Assembly (NCBI RefSeq): GCF_017591425.1
Contig: NW_024466459.1
Coordinates: 7,440,001-7,504,000 of the forward strand
Direction of reading: 5' to 3'
Origin: Ochotona curzoniae
Lineage: Eukaryota; Chordata; Mammalia; Lagomorpha; Ochotonidae
Length of the DNA: 64,000 bases
The translations under genes and the position numbers were made by a program. This document shows positions 23,996-35,603 of this stretch, piece after piece (position 1 is the first letter of the stretch; every line of letters starts with the position of its first letter). Below the pieces are notes generated by a model that saw nothing but the letters and a program-made list of their open reading frames with translations, had not been told where the DNA came from and ran no database searches.

Positions 23996-24544
23996 CAAAG
24001 GAGAGAAAAAGAGCGTCATACTTCACTTCCTAGCCCGAGGGCCCACGGTTCCTGCTCCCATTTGTCTCTTCCCGCTGTTGGACATCCTCACACAGAGAGA
24101 GCATTTCTAACGGGTTTTAGATGCTAATGACAGCGCTCCATCTCCCTCTACGTCCCCCCGTCCCCCTGCCGAGTCACCGGCTTCACTGGGTGTGACAGGG
24201 GCTGCTGTGAGGCTATCACACGCCCAGGGCACTCCCAAGCCTGCAAGTTGAAGATGGGGCAACAGAGGTGAACACGGAAGCCCATCTAAGGGATGGCTGT
24301 GCTACTCTGCCCACAGGCCAGGTCACTGAGGAAGGATAAAGAAACTAGAGACCATTTTGAAAAGCCAACAAAAATTGTGGATGTTCTCTCTGAAAAAAAA
24401 AATTATAAAGGTAAACGAGTGCTTGTTTCTTAGTATTCATGGGTGACTGGTTCCAGGGCCTGGTACGGAGAGCAAAACCTGAGCATGCTCAAGTCCTTTA
24501 GAAAAGGGAACAGTGCTTACACATAGCCTATGGACACACATCCT
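23996..24544. other. Intergenic; no gene recognised
   Basis: Unique-looking sequence. A short A-run lies at about 24393. Confidence 0.5.
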
Positions 24545-24752
24545 CCCATCCATTTATTTATCTATTTTTATTTGAAAGTCAAGATTCACGGAGAGAGAAG
24601 AAAAAACAGAAAATGAGAGAAAGAGAAATTTTACATCCTGCTGGTTCCCTCCCCAAATTACAACACTGATCGGGCCAGGCTGAATCCAGGAGTCTGGAGC
24701 TCCTTCCAGGTCTCCCACACTGGTACAGGGCCCAGATACCTGGAAAACTGGA
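24545..24752 (-). mobile_element. CSINE, reverse orientation, partial
   Basis: From the ATTTATTTATCTATTTTTAT tail to CAGGGCCCAGATACC; the inverted head is missing where the next CSINE begins. Confidence 0.85.
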
Positions 24753-24756
24753 AGAG

Positions 24757-25079
24757 TCTTATTTATTTATTTATTGGAAAGTCAGATATACAGAGAGGAG
24801 GAGAGACAGAGAGGAAGATCTGTCTGATGATTCACTCCCCAAGTGGCTGTAATGGCTGGAGCTGTGCCAATCTGAAGCCAGGAGCCAGGAGCCTCTTCCA
24901 GGTCTCCCACGTGGGTGCAGGGCCCCAAGACATTGATCCATCCTCCTCTGCTTTCAGGCCATAAGCAGGGAGCTGGATGGGAAGCGGGGCTGCTGGGATT
25001 AGAACCAGCATCCATACAAAGGGGATCCTGGTGCGTGCAAGGTGAGGACTTTAACCACTAGGCCACCACACTGAGCCCG
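24757..25079 (-). mobile_element. CSINE, reverse orientation
   Basis: TTATTTATTTATTTATTGG tail through the body to the inverted head CACCACACTGAGCCC. Full length. Confidence 0.94.
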
Positions 25080-25134
25080 ACAACAATTTCTGATATATGG
25101 TTGATAGTCTCCCCATCTTAGAGATGGCGGAATG

Positions 25135-25275
25135 GTGGAGTTGCTAGATTTAGCAAATTTTCAAAAGTACAACAGCTAGTTAAATTTCAATGTCAAATCA
25201 CAATATTTTATTGCAGGCAGGAACCAAATACTCAGACACTGGATGTCCTGTATTTTATGCAGCAAACCTAGAAGC
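25135..25275. mobile_element. Palindromic DNA-transposon-like repeat (second copy)
   Basis: 'gttgctagatttagcaaattt' at one end and 'gatgtcctgtattttatgcagcaa' towards the other, the same family as 7208-7425. Confidence 0.5.
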
Positions 25276-25297
25276 CTTTCCAATAAAAAAAAATAAA

Positions 25298-25461
25298 TCA
25301 GGAAGGAGGGAAGAAAGGAAGAAAGGAAGGACAGGAGGAAGGAAGGAAGGAAAGGAGGGAGGAAGACAGGAAGGAAGGAAGGGAGGAAGGGAGGGAGGGA
25401 GGGAGGGAAAGGAAAGGAGAGAGGAGAGGAGGGAGACAGGGAGGAAGGGAGGGAGGGAAGG
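25298..25461 (+). repeat. Purine-only (GGAA/GGGA)n tract
   Basis: About 160 bp with almost no pyrimidines on the + strand. It gives long low-complexity Glu/Gly/Arg and, on the other strand, Ser/Pro/Phe open frames that are not genes. Confidence 0.97.
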
Positions 25462-25739
25462 TCAAGGCGCCTGTTGCATATCTGAATGGCTCCATGCATT
25501 CCTTCATGAAACTCACAAAGCCTTCCCTAAGTACCTGCCCATGGTGTGACACTTCAGCCAGGAAGGAGAGGAAGGCTGGCAATGAATGCGGTTTTTCAGA
25601 TATCCCCAGAAACACTGAGACTTTATTGTGTTTCAAGGCCAACCTAGAAGTTGTTGATAGCATACTCTTGGACTAATGGGCTAGCTTCGCGGCCACATGG
25701 AAAATCTAAAGGCTTCATCACCAAATTCCTGCTATTATG

Positions 25740-26210
25740 TAAATTCAACGGCCCTTGGCATCTGGGAAATGGCTGAGTATGAGATTCATTATAACTAATT
25801 TTTTCTTCTGAACTTTCATGATCTTTGGAAATTTCAATTTATGACCCAATTTATTAGCAAAAAGAAGTAAAATCCTTCCAGAATACTTTTTAATATTTTT
25901 TAAATTACTTCCAAAACAATTTAAGCTTAAAATCACTCATGCAAATATCTTGTATTATTAATCATAAAGATATCTGGTATTATTTTTTTGAGCTTGAACC
26001 TCTGGAAAAAAAACCAAAAACCTCTCTTAATCCTGAATCCATTTGCTGAGCCTACTATTGTCTTATTGTATAAAGACATGGTTCAATTAAAGGTATACAT
26101 AACTCATATACGGAAATACATGAAAGCAAGGATGCATGCATCTGAATTTTTGACTTGCTAAAAATTATCTCTGACTGATTTAAATGGAAATAAAATTTAT
26201 CAGACAGCGA
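25740..26210. other. AT-rich repeat-free stretch
   Basis: Low-GC unique sequence with a perfect octamer ATGCAAAT (25939-25946) and a TATTATTAATCATAA run (about 25952). No coding potential. Confidence 0.5.
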
Positions 26211-27397
26211 TTGAGTGGCATGTAGAATCCTTGGAAGGGACTGTGCGATCAGACACCAGGGTAAACAGTCAGCTACAATCCCATGCCTACTCTGGGAACA
26301 GAGGTTGTGTAACACACACACGTTGCCCCTCTGCAGGCTCCACCACAGCACCCGGTCCCTGGAGGCAATAAACCGCTGCCATGCATCTCTACAAGCTGCC
26401 CACCATTGTCCCCCTGCTCCCGTTCACAAGGCTTCACCCTGACTTGTTCCTGACACCCGTTTGTCATGCCAAGTTATCCAACCTCAGGCACAGGTAAATG
26501 TGCCCAGCAGTCACCGGCTCAGGGCACTCACGCCCCAGCCGCAAAAGATCCTGGGAAATCCAAAGCCTGATTGTTGCCCAAGAGGGCCGGGTCCCATAGG
26601 GTGGGTGAACCTCCAAGGGAAGTATATGGGACCCACGCAGGATCCCCAGGCACAGGCCAGTGCCACCTGCCCCACGCATTCTGCTTGGATGCCATTTTGG
26701 TAGAATGACCAGCTCATTCCAATCACTGCCCCTATGGTTTCCAAGGACTGACTGACACCTGAAATGACTTCCTAACACCTTGTTTTGGCAATAACTCACT
26801 TTTTTTTCTACTTTGTGATTTTTACTTCTGGTGTGTCTGCCAGCTCTTACTTCCCACTCCAGATGCAGAATACCAAAACAACCTTAACGTCCACCGATTT
26901 GTGACAGCAAATCACAGTAGATTACAAATTAGTATGTACACCAAGCATAAAACATAAATACTGGCTTGGCTATGATAGCAACACCAAGCATAAACATAAA
27001 TACTGGCTTGGCTATGATAGCAACTCTGCAAATTTTTAAATTGATAAAGCACAGTACAAACAGCAAAGCAGGAGTAACTGGGAAAAAAGGCTGGAAGATG
27101 CCTAAGTTCTTTGCACCACCAAAAAAATCAGCTTCTTCTATCTTTATATTCTCTCCCTATTTTCACCAATGCTGTGCAATTTTTATTCCTATTGTAAAAA
27201 GCCATGTATGTGGTACAAGTCATCCAATGTAGATGAGATGAATAGCAATGTGACCATTCCATAGTCTCACCAACCATTTGCACTTGAGCTGTGGCCTTGT
27301 GTTGACGCCATGCTTAAATGGCCTAAGCTGAAACCCACAGGACTTTTCAGGCTAATCCCTTGACCTGACTTCCCTCAGTTTCCTCATCCGATTTTTT
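26211..27397. other. Intergenic; tandem duplication, otherwise unremarkable
   Basis: Contains the 42/43-bp duplication at 26939-27023. No gene recognised. Confidence 0.5.
26939..27023 (+). repeat. Tandem duplication, 43 + 42 bp
   Basis: Two copies of a unit starting CACCAAGCATAAA and ending GATAGCAA (26939-26981 and 26982-27023) differ only by one A. The near-identity implies a recent duplication. Confidence 0.97.
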
Positions 27398-27980
27398 TAA
27401 AAATATATATTTTATTTGTATTTTATCGGGGTCTCCTGTCCCGCAGAAGAAATCACCTGACACTGGAGAGCATCTCAGAGGCACTTTATTCAGACCTTCC
27501 GTTAAAACCGTTATGTCCATTAATTCCGTTACGCTGAAGCCCCTCCCCCGCCAAGCCCCTGGCTTATATGTCAATCCTGCCCAATCAGCTTAAAGATCAC
27601 CAAGGCACACCAATCAGGGCAAAGGGCCAATCACAGGGCAGGAAATTGTCAGTGCCCCCAACAGTATTTGAAAGAAAGAGTTACTGAGAGAAGGAGAGAC
27701 AGACAGAGAGACAAAGAGAGAGAGAGGGAGATATCCTCCATCTGTTGGTTCATTCCCCGAATGGCAGCAATAGCCAGAGTTGAGCTGACCAGGAGCCAGG
27801 AGCTTTGTCTGGGTCTCCCACATAAGTGGAGGGGCCCAAGGACTTGGGCCATCTACCATTGTTTGCCCAGGCTGTAAGCAGAGAACTGGGTCAGAAGTGG
27901 AGCAGGCAGGATTAGAATGGGTGGCCATGTGAGTGCAAGCAGGCAGAGGCTTAGCCTATTAGACCATGGCACTAATCCTC
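27398..27980 (-). mobile_element. CSINE, reverse orientation, split by a solo LTR
   Basis: The tail end (27398-27423) and the rest (27664-27980, GTATTTGAAAGAAAGAG to CCATGGCACTAATCC) are one CSINE interrupted at its tail by the LTR at 27424-27663. Confidence 0.9.
27424..27663 (-). mobile_element. Short solo LTR (ERV class II-like by target length)
   Basis: 240 bp. On the minus strand it starts TGTTGGGGGC, has repeated GATTGG (inverted CCAAT) motifs, a CATATAAGCC box, GAATAAAGTG as poly(A) signal, and ends CCCCGATA (canonical CA mutated to TA). A 6-bp duplication GTATTT flanks it at 27418-27423 and 27664-27669. No internal viral genes are present. Confidence 0.85.
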
Positions 27981-28689
27981 CCTTCACAGGGTTAAGCTGT
28001 TATTTCAGACCCCAGCCTTGTATGGGTCATTTTACAAAAATGATGCATTTCATTGACTCAGGGCTTTAGAGGGAGCTTCGTGGAGGAGGTCAGGTGTGTA
28101 GGAAACTCATCTGGTGTTGCCTGGCAATGGTGCTATCTGTGAGGTCACTTTGGGCCTTGCAGTCACCTGCTGGTTGCACACCATCCCAGCCCTGGGACGT
28201 GCAAACAGCAGCCTACACAGATGGGCCAGCAGGGGATGACCTGATAGTGCACACAGGTGGCAGTGGGACAAGCACATCAACCATCACAGATTGCAAACCT
28301 TGGAGGCCAGCAGGTAAGCCCGGCCTAGCTGAGTGGGAAGGCTCCTGCTCGCCATGTGCGGCCTGTGAGGACCACTGTGCTCTGCAAAAGGAGAACTACG
28401 GACATTGTGGATGTCTGCACCGCTCTCTCCCCTCCACTCTTTCTGGTAACAGTTGGTCAGGAAAATGAGGTTGATGTGACATCACCAACACATTCCCCAT
28501 CTCCGCACAAAGCACACGCTCCTTTTCTTGGGTCACCTCCAGACAGCCAGGCTCCTGGGCGGGGGGGGGGGGCAGGTTTGTCCTGCTTTCTCTCTACTTC
28601 AGGGACATCCAGGCAGCTCTAGGACCCTCCCGTGGGCCTGCAGAAAACATGTTCTGGGCGCAGGTCGCAGATGACCTGTCCTCTCTCTT
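27981..28689. other. Intergenic; no gene recognised
   Basis: Includes a 124-codon open frame (28094-28468, +) with a hydrophobic start and several Cys, but no family match that I recognise and no supporting splice or poly(A) context. A run of 13 G lies at 28561. Confidence 0.45.
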
Positions 28690-28950
28690 CCTGGGCTCCT
28701 TCACAGGGACCAGGGGAAAATGAAAGACAACATGGAAAAGGAGCGTAGATTTCAGACAGAGGTGACAACCCGGGTTCTCACTGTATGCATAGGGGGAAAG
28801 TGGTAACTGAGATGACAGGGCTGTGAGTGATCTTGATTCTGGTAAATCATTCCACAATGGAGGCACATATCAGAACACCACGTGGTACACCTTAAGTAGA
28901 TGCAATTTTTACAATAAAGCTTAAAGGACAAAAATTAAAAAAAAAAAAAG
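28690..28950 (+). mobile_element. L1 3' end, old
   Basis: 'atcagaacaccacgtggtac', 'accttaagtagatgcaattttt', 'caataaagctt' and a terminal A-run are the classic end of an L1M element. Confidence 0.6.
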
Positions 28951-29278
28951 AAAGAGCTTGTGTTTAAGAGCCAAAGTGCCTTCCAATTAAGCAAAAAATT
29001 AGTGAAGAGAGGTTAAAGAAGTTACTGACTCAGCTGAAGTGGAGTGGGGAACTCATTTCTCCCAAGAAGACAGCTTCCTGGGGTGTTTGAAGCTGAAAAG
29101 GGATTCCACACCCAAAGTGTCTTCATGAGGCAAATATTCAGATTCCCTCCTCCTTCGCATAACCTCCCTGCATCAGGGCTAAGGACCCTGAGAGCTCCTG
29201 CCAGTGATGGCATGGTCAGCAGGGAAGAGAACGGGGTGGGAAGGGGGTTGGAAGGTAGAACAGGTAAGATCTTTTCCT

Positions 29279-29600
29279 GGGCCTGACATGATGGCTCAAC
29301 TGGCTGATCTCCCACCCTGTAAGCACTGGGGTCCCATATGGGTGCCAGTTCATGTCCCGGCTACTCCACTTCCCATCTAGCTCCCTGCTTGTGGCCTGGG
29401 AAAGGAGTAGAGGACAGCCCAAAGCCTTGCGACCCTGTACCTGTGTGGGAGACCTGGAAGAAGCTCAACTCTGGCCATTGCTGCGCTTGGCGAGTGAACC
29501 AGCGGATGGAAGATCTTTGCCTCTTCTCTTCACTGTAAATCTGGCTTTCCAACAAAATTTAAAAATCAACAACAAAAACAAACAACAGCAAAAATCTCTT
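29279..29600 (+). mobile_element. CSINE
   Basis: GGGCCTGACATGATGGC head; the tail is a degenerate AAC-rich run instead of AATAAATCTTT. Confidence 0.9.
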
Positions 29601-29689
29601 CCAAAATTATGAATGGCAAGATCCAGGACTGGCTTCCCCCAGTAATCATAACCTCTCTAGAGAAGAATTGCCCAAAGCCACTCTCTACC

Positions 29690-30030
29690 CCAGGTGTTGC
29701 TATTGACAGAATGTGGACACACACACACACAGAGCCCAGTCCATATGCTGAGATCCTTATCTTTAATGTGATGGTGTTAGGAGGCAGGGTCTGGAAGGTC
29801 TGTAGCTCATGAGGATGGAGCCCTCATGAATGGGATAAGACACACGAGAGAGGCTCACACACCCCCTCTCTGCACCATGTGAAAACACACCAAGAAGGTA
29901 CATATCAGCAAACCAGCAGTGGACCCTCACCAGACTCTGGATCCTGGACTTCCCAGACTCCAGAGACTTCAGAAATAAATGTCCTGTAAGCTGCCTGGTC
30001 TACAGCTGTCTGTTAGGGTAACCTATGCTA
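29690..30030 (+). mobile_element. MLT1-like LTR
   Basis: 'tgatggtgttaggaggcagg', 'catgaggatggagccctcat', 'gaatgggataag', 'caccagactctggatcc', 'gacttcccagactccagag' and 'aataaatgtc' are present in family order. Confidence 0.7.
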
Positions 30031-30509
30031 AAAACAGGAGGCAAGACTGTGAAGGAAAGGAATGGGATGTGGTGGTCCACTGGATTCCACCTACTAGGAG
30101 GGGCTGACAGAAGTAGAACTCACTTAGTCATGTGCTCACTGCCTGCTGTCCCTCAGGAACTGGACTGACCTTGGAGAAATGGCCTGCGAATCCTGTTTAA
30201 ATGCAGATTCCTAGGCCCTCCTCATGCACTAAAATTACAAACATGAGGCTGGTCCAAGTTCCCAGGACATCCTTGTGCACACCGACATTCCAGGACACAC
30301 AAAGACAATAAATCAGCAAGCCAGTGATGGTGAAAGATGGAGAAGACAGAGCTCATCATGCAAAGAGCAGAGGAGTCACATTTGCCATGGTTGCTGCAAA
30401 CTGGAGTGGACACGGGCCTTATGTGCTTTGGGGATGGAGTACAGCTCTGGTTTGCTCCAGGCTCCTGGAAAGGGCACATCTCTCCCGTTTTTCCACAAAC
30501 CATTCCCAA

Positions 30510-30771
30510 GACATTTATTTGAGATGCAGAGTGATATCTAGAGAAATCTTTCATCTACTGGTTCATTCCCCAAATGGCTGCATTGGCCAGGTCTGGGGTC
30601 AGGCAGAAGCCAGTGAACAGGAATTACATCCAGGTTTCCCAGGTACTTGGACCACCTTCTCAGGAGGTTACCAGAAAGCTCGATCAGAAGCAAATTATCC
30701 CTAACTCAAACTAGCTTGGATACCAACCACTCAAGCAAAGGTTAAATACACTGTGCGGCAGCACCAGCCCC
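30510..30771 (-). mobile_element. Old CSINE, reverse orientation
   Basis: ATTTATTTGAGATGCAGAG start, CATCTACTGGTTCATTCCCC, and an inverted head ending in GCAGCACCAGCCCC. Confidence 0.75.
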
Positions 30772-31929
30772 AGCTGTGGCGTTTATACCTTCTTCCAAAT
30801 GATCATCAATGTTCTGAGCTCTTATTCATAAAACAGGCCATCTTTTCCTAGGATTTCCTCTTCTCAAAAGTATTCTAGGAATAATGATAATGTCCCCTGG
30901 GTTCCATCCAGGTAGAATGTGAATATGGTCACTTCACCTCCAGAGCAGGGTTGGGGATTGACTTACACTGGGCAGAGCTGCCTCTTGTTCCTCTGCTCCT
31001 GCTGCAACTCTTCCTCCAACAGCCACATCACCCTGCTGCCCTGCTGGTGATTATCACTGGCCCTGGGTCACCAGCGTGCCTCCCCTAGACCAAGGTACCT
31101 TACAATGGCCCCCTCTATCTTGCCTGACCAGCTCCTTTGTGGATAGGACCATAAAGGGGCTGTGGTCAGCTGGCAATGCAATTCGTCCACTCCTACCATC
31201 ACTTACTCATTCCCAGATCACACGGTCAAAGGCAACGAGTAGAGGCAAGTAAAATCCACTATGATTCAGGTGGGTTGGCCTCCTGCCACCCCGGGGCCAA
31301 GTGTCCACTGGTCTCTGTCTGTACTGGGTCTTCCCTCTCCCTGATTCCACCATCCTTCTGGACCCTTCTGTGTGATCCAAGTAGAGGGACCTGTTAACTC
31401 TCATATGTTCTGAAACACAGGCATAAATGCCCCTACAAGGTTCTTAGATTTGCATGAGCTCAAGCAGCCCCACCAGTAAAAACTTGAGCCCTTTCTATAT
31501 CAGAAGTTTGCTGAAAGGCAGGATGGGCCAGCTGTGACAGACCTGAGCATATAGAGACGCTCAACCTTTCTTTTGTGTAGAACCCAGCTAGGGACGCACT
31601 CTGGACAGGGCAATTCCTTGCTGGTGACCGAACCAGCACGAGTCTTCATCCTCCAAGCCCCATGTTGCTCAGAGATGCTACAGAAAATCTTCAAACCTAG
31701 TTAGATGATAGCTCCAAACTCCAAGCTTCCCAGTTGCTCTGAGTCTCCAAGGTATCCCTAGCTTCTTCACGTCCCTCAAGTGTGGGGAACTCCTTGCCCA
31801 GTCACTGCTCCTCTGCCTCAAAGGGGAACACAGAAGCAACTGGTCAGTGAATAAGTTGGTTGCAAAACACATATGAGAAGGGTAAGGAAGGTGTGAATGA
31901 AGCTGGAGAACTTAACACTGTGTGCTCTC
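30772..31929. other. Intergenic; no gene recognised
   Basis: Unique-looking sequence. Short open frames on both strands without domains. Confidence 0.5.
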
Positions 31930-33280
31930 AAACTCGCAAGTCAGCATGCAAAAAGACAAGGCACAAAAACCTGAAGAGAATAAAAAAATTCAAAAATGCA
32001 CCTTCCACACATGTACACATGGATTCAATGGATTTACATCAAAGGCACAAAAGTAATTCAACAGAGAAAGAATATTCTTTGTAACAAACGCTGCTAAAAC
32101 AACATTCAGTTGCAACAACAAAAGAAAAGGCTTGAGCCTGCTTCACAGTCTACACAAAAATTAATTCCAAATAGATCAAAGAGTTAAAACTGAGACCGAT
32201 GAGCCATCAGAAGGAAACAACAGAGCAAATGTGTCCGGCCTCGAGTTAGCGGAGGATTCACTTTGTTGTTCTTCCTTGCGCTCTTTTTAAAAGTCAAGGA
32301 TTTCTTATCTGCCAAAAGCATGACCCATGAAAGAAAAAAAAAAAACCTGATTAACTGGATGAAGAAGCTATACCCTTTGAAAGAAACTATTATTAGAATG
32401 AAAAGAGAAGACACATATGAAAATATTTGAAAATTACATATGTAATAAAGGGCTTGCATCCAGAATATACAAAAAACTCTCAATAACCAAAAACAAGAAA
32501 ATTCAGCAACAATAAACTCAATAACTCAACAATCAGAAACATGCCAAATAAAAGTTGGGGGAAGGTTATGAGAGCATTTTTCACTGAAGAAGATACATGA
32601 AAAGATATTCAACATGATCAGTCACTGGAAAATGCAAACTAAAATGATATTGAGCCATCACTACTTATCTGTTACCATGGCTAAGAAAAGTGATATTACC
32701 AAGCACTGCTGGAAATCTTGTACATTGCGATGGATATGCCCAGGGAATTAGCCACTCTAGTAATTAATTTGCCAGCTTCTGAAGGCCAACACAGACTATA
32801 TAACCTCATAATCTCTTCCTAAGTATTTAACCAACCAAAATGAAAAACTTAGATCCACACAAAAATGTATACGTGATAACTGATTCATAACCTCATTCAA
32901 AAACTGGAGACGAATGTGGTATATCCACACAGTGGAATTCCACTTTGCAATAGCAAGAAATGCACTCCCAGGACCGACAATACGGGGGAACTTTAAACAC
33001 GTCAAGACAAGTGAAAGAAGCCAAACACCAATGGCTCCTTATTGTATGTATGACTTTCCCCTTTGAGATGGGGGATTCACCACTGGTTGCCAGCAGCTAT
33101 AGGGTTAGAGGAAAGTGACGCTGACAAAGGGTCCCAGGGGAAGTGGAGAGGGCCTCTGATTTCCTAACTGCAGTGGTAGTAACAAGGCTTGTGTGTATTG
33201 ACCCAAACATAGCCCTGTAAAATTCAAAGGGTGTATTTTACTGCATGTGGATTTTAACTTCACTTTTTTAGTGGAAAACA
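31930..33280 (+). mobile_element. L1 ORF2 end and 3' UTR, 1.35 kb, old and decayed
   Basis: Long collinear similarity to L1M: 'attcaacagagaaagaatattcttt', 'aagggcttgcatccagaatata', 'gaagatacatgaaaagatattcaac', 'aatgtggtatatccacacagtgg', 'gaaagaagccaaacacc' and 'gttgccagcagct'. The frame is broken throughout. It is the longest LINE fragment in the window. Confidence 0.85.
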
Positions 33281-33519
33281 AAGAACATGAATGGAGTCCC
33301 TGAACATCTGTCACCTATCTACAAACTGTTCCATACCAACATACATCCCCATCTCCTCCCATTCCGTCTCAGAGTGGACTATACCATCTCTCCCAACAGC
33401 TCTGTTTGCAGGGCAGCCATGGAACTGTACTTCTGAGCTCTGCAAGAAAGAACCACCTGCTCAGTTTCAAGTTCAACAGGCCAAAGGCCTCCAGCTGTTA
33501 GCTTCCTCAGGCGCTTTCT

Positions 33520-33861
33520 TTTTTTTTTTTTTAAGATTTATTTTTTATTATTATTTTTTTTATTGGAAAGTCAGATACACAGAGAGGAGGAGAGACAGAG
33601 AGGAAGATCTTCCGTCCGATGATTCACTCCCCAAGTGAGCGCAACGGCCGATGCTGAGCCGATCCAAAGCCAGGAGCCTCTTCCAGGTCTCCCACGCGGG
33701 TGCAGGGTCCCAAAGCTTTGGGCCGTCCTCGACTGCTTTCCCGGGCCACAGGCAGGGAGCTGGAAGGGAAGCGGGGCTGCCGGGATTAGAACCGGCGCCC
33801 ATATGGGCTCCCGGGCGTGCTAGGCGAGGACCTTAGCCACTTGTGCCATCGCGCCGGGCCC
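33520..33861 (-). mobile_element. Very young CSINE, reverse orientation, with 15-bp target duplication
   Basis: Near-consensus and full length, from a T-rich tail to the inverted head CATCGCGCCGGGCC. Exact direct repeats CCTCAGGCGCTTTCT lie at 33505-33519 and 33862-33876. Of the copies here, it looks closest to a consensus. Confidence 0.97.
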
Positions 33862-33989
33862 CCTCAGGCGCTTTCTAGCAGGCAAGCCGAGAGTACCTCC
33901 AACTTCTCAGCCCTCAGGCAGTGAATGATGGGGCACATGGCACATGCCCACTTCTGCCCAGTGGATATTCCTCCTCATCAGGACATGGG

Positions 33990-34410
33990 AGTGTGACCAC
34001 CCCCCAAAGCATCATATGCTGGAGGCCTGAACCCCAGTGTGATGGTGTTGCAGTATTGGGACCTTTAAGAAGGGGGACCTACTGGAAGGTTGTTAGGTGT
34101 GGGAGGGGGCCCTGCTGCAGGAGGGGTCAATGCCATCCCATAGAGTAGATTACATGTCAAAGAATGGACTGTTATAAAGCAAACCCAACTCTCCTTCTTG
34201 CTTCCTGTCTCACCACGTGACTTCTCTCTCCTTTCCCAAGTGCTTGGCCTATGATGCCATTGGTCATGCTGTGATGTGGCCAGAAGGCCCTTCCAGGGCT
34301 GGGTAGAGATGTGGGGCTCCAAAATTGTGAGCTAAACAAGCCTCTTTTCTGTACCAAGCCTCCAGCCCCAGATGTTTTGTTACAGCAATCTGAAATGAGC
34401 TAATCCACTC
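33990..34410 (+). mobile_element. MLT1-like LTR
   Basis: 'ccccagtgtgatggtgttgcag', 'ctactggaaggttgttag', 'gactgttataaagc', 'gagctaaacaagcctctttt' and 'tgttttgttacagcaatctgaa' are in the expected order. Confidence 0.65.
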
Positions 34411-34611
34411 CTCCAGGAAATCTTTGTTCCTGAGCTCCCCTTGGAGCTTTGTTAGCTATGCATTGCTTGCTGCCCAGCAGGGCAGACAGACAAGATGCAC
34501 AATAAAAACTCGGGATCAGGGATCTTACTTGCCTAGAAGGTGGGTGGGAGCAGGGAGCCTTCACAAGATGACTCTGGTACTCATCCAGGAGTGAAAACCA
34601 AGAAGATGAGA

Positions 34612-34908
34612 AGGGTCAATGTGATGGCTCAACTGGCTAATCCTCTGTCTGCATGTGGCAACATTCCATATGGGCACCAGTTCGCATCCCTGCTGCTCCA
34701 GTTCCTTGCTTATGGCCTAGGAGAGCAGTGGAAGACGGCCCAAAACTTTGGGACCCTGCACACCACATGGGAGACCTAGAAAAAGTTCCTGACTTCTGGC
34801 TTCAGATTGGCTTAGCTCCAGCCATTGTAGCCATTTGGAGAGTGAGCCAGCAGATGGAAGATTTCTCTCCTTCTCTCCTTCTCTCTGTAATTTTTCCTTT
34901 TAAACAAC
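34612..34908 (+). mobile_element. CSINE
   Basis: Diverged head TCAATGTGATGGCTCAAC; the body is clear, ending at CTGTAATTTTTCC. Confidence 0.88.
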
Positions 34909-35559
34909 AATGAGACATATCTGTTTTTATAAACTAAACAAACAATAAACATTTCAACATAGTAAAACAAAGTCCAGTACAGACTACCTGTTAGGCGTTC
35001 TGGAAAAATCTGGCAGATTAAACACATACCATTTTCTCCTCTTCCTTCCAAACCCCTCTACAATTATAGTAAAGAAATGTTTTTCTAGCAAACTTACTAA
35101 GGTGCAAGAAAATGTCAGGAGAAATGACAAGCAAGACAATACCAACAAAATGTTGGAGCTTGGAAAACATCCAGGGATGTAGCTGACTGTAGGACAGAGA
35201 AAATGGAGGCTGAGCTTGCAGGGCTAAAGCCCACTCAAGCTGCAGAACCACAAACATGCGGTGCCCTGGAAACTCCAGGAAGGGTTGCAAACAGTGGGCT
35301 GGTTGGAGCCTTGAAAACCTCACCTTTGTGGTTTTCCTGCAGCAACCCCTGTCCCCCATCCCAGCTTAAAACAAAAGTGTCAGGCTGAAAAAATGGCTGG
35401 TTGAAAATCAGATTCTGTCCCAGCTGTAGGTAACTGCCTAGGTTGCCTTGTACCTAGCCAAGTATTACAGTGCTGGGAGAAAAGCAGCCATTAGCCGCCA
35501 GGCGTTCTGGGCCTGGTTAATGCCAAACATGTGTGAACTATAACAATATGCCAGGAGTG

Positions 35560-35562
<3 letters not shown>
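34909..35562. other. Intergenic; no gene recognised
   Basis: Unique-looking sequence between a CSINE and the TA repeat. Confidence 0.5.

Positions 35563-35599
<37 letters not shown>
35563..35599 (+). repeat. (TA)n microsatellite
   Basis: About 18 TA units. It may be the A-rich tail of the neighbouring reverse-oriented L1 3' end. Confidence 0.97.

Positions 35600-35603
<4 letters not shown>

Noticed and set aside
25298..25499. Ser/Pro/Phe-rich and Glu/Gly/Arg-rich frames
   Set aside because: Products of translating the purine tract in different frames.
28094..28468. 124-codon plus-strand frame with a signal-peptide-like start and several Cys
   Set aside because: Interesting at first sight, but no family was recognised, there is no promoter or poly(A) signal nearby, and the length is within chance expectation for this GC content.
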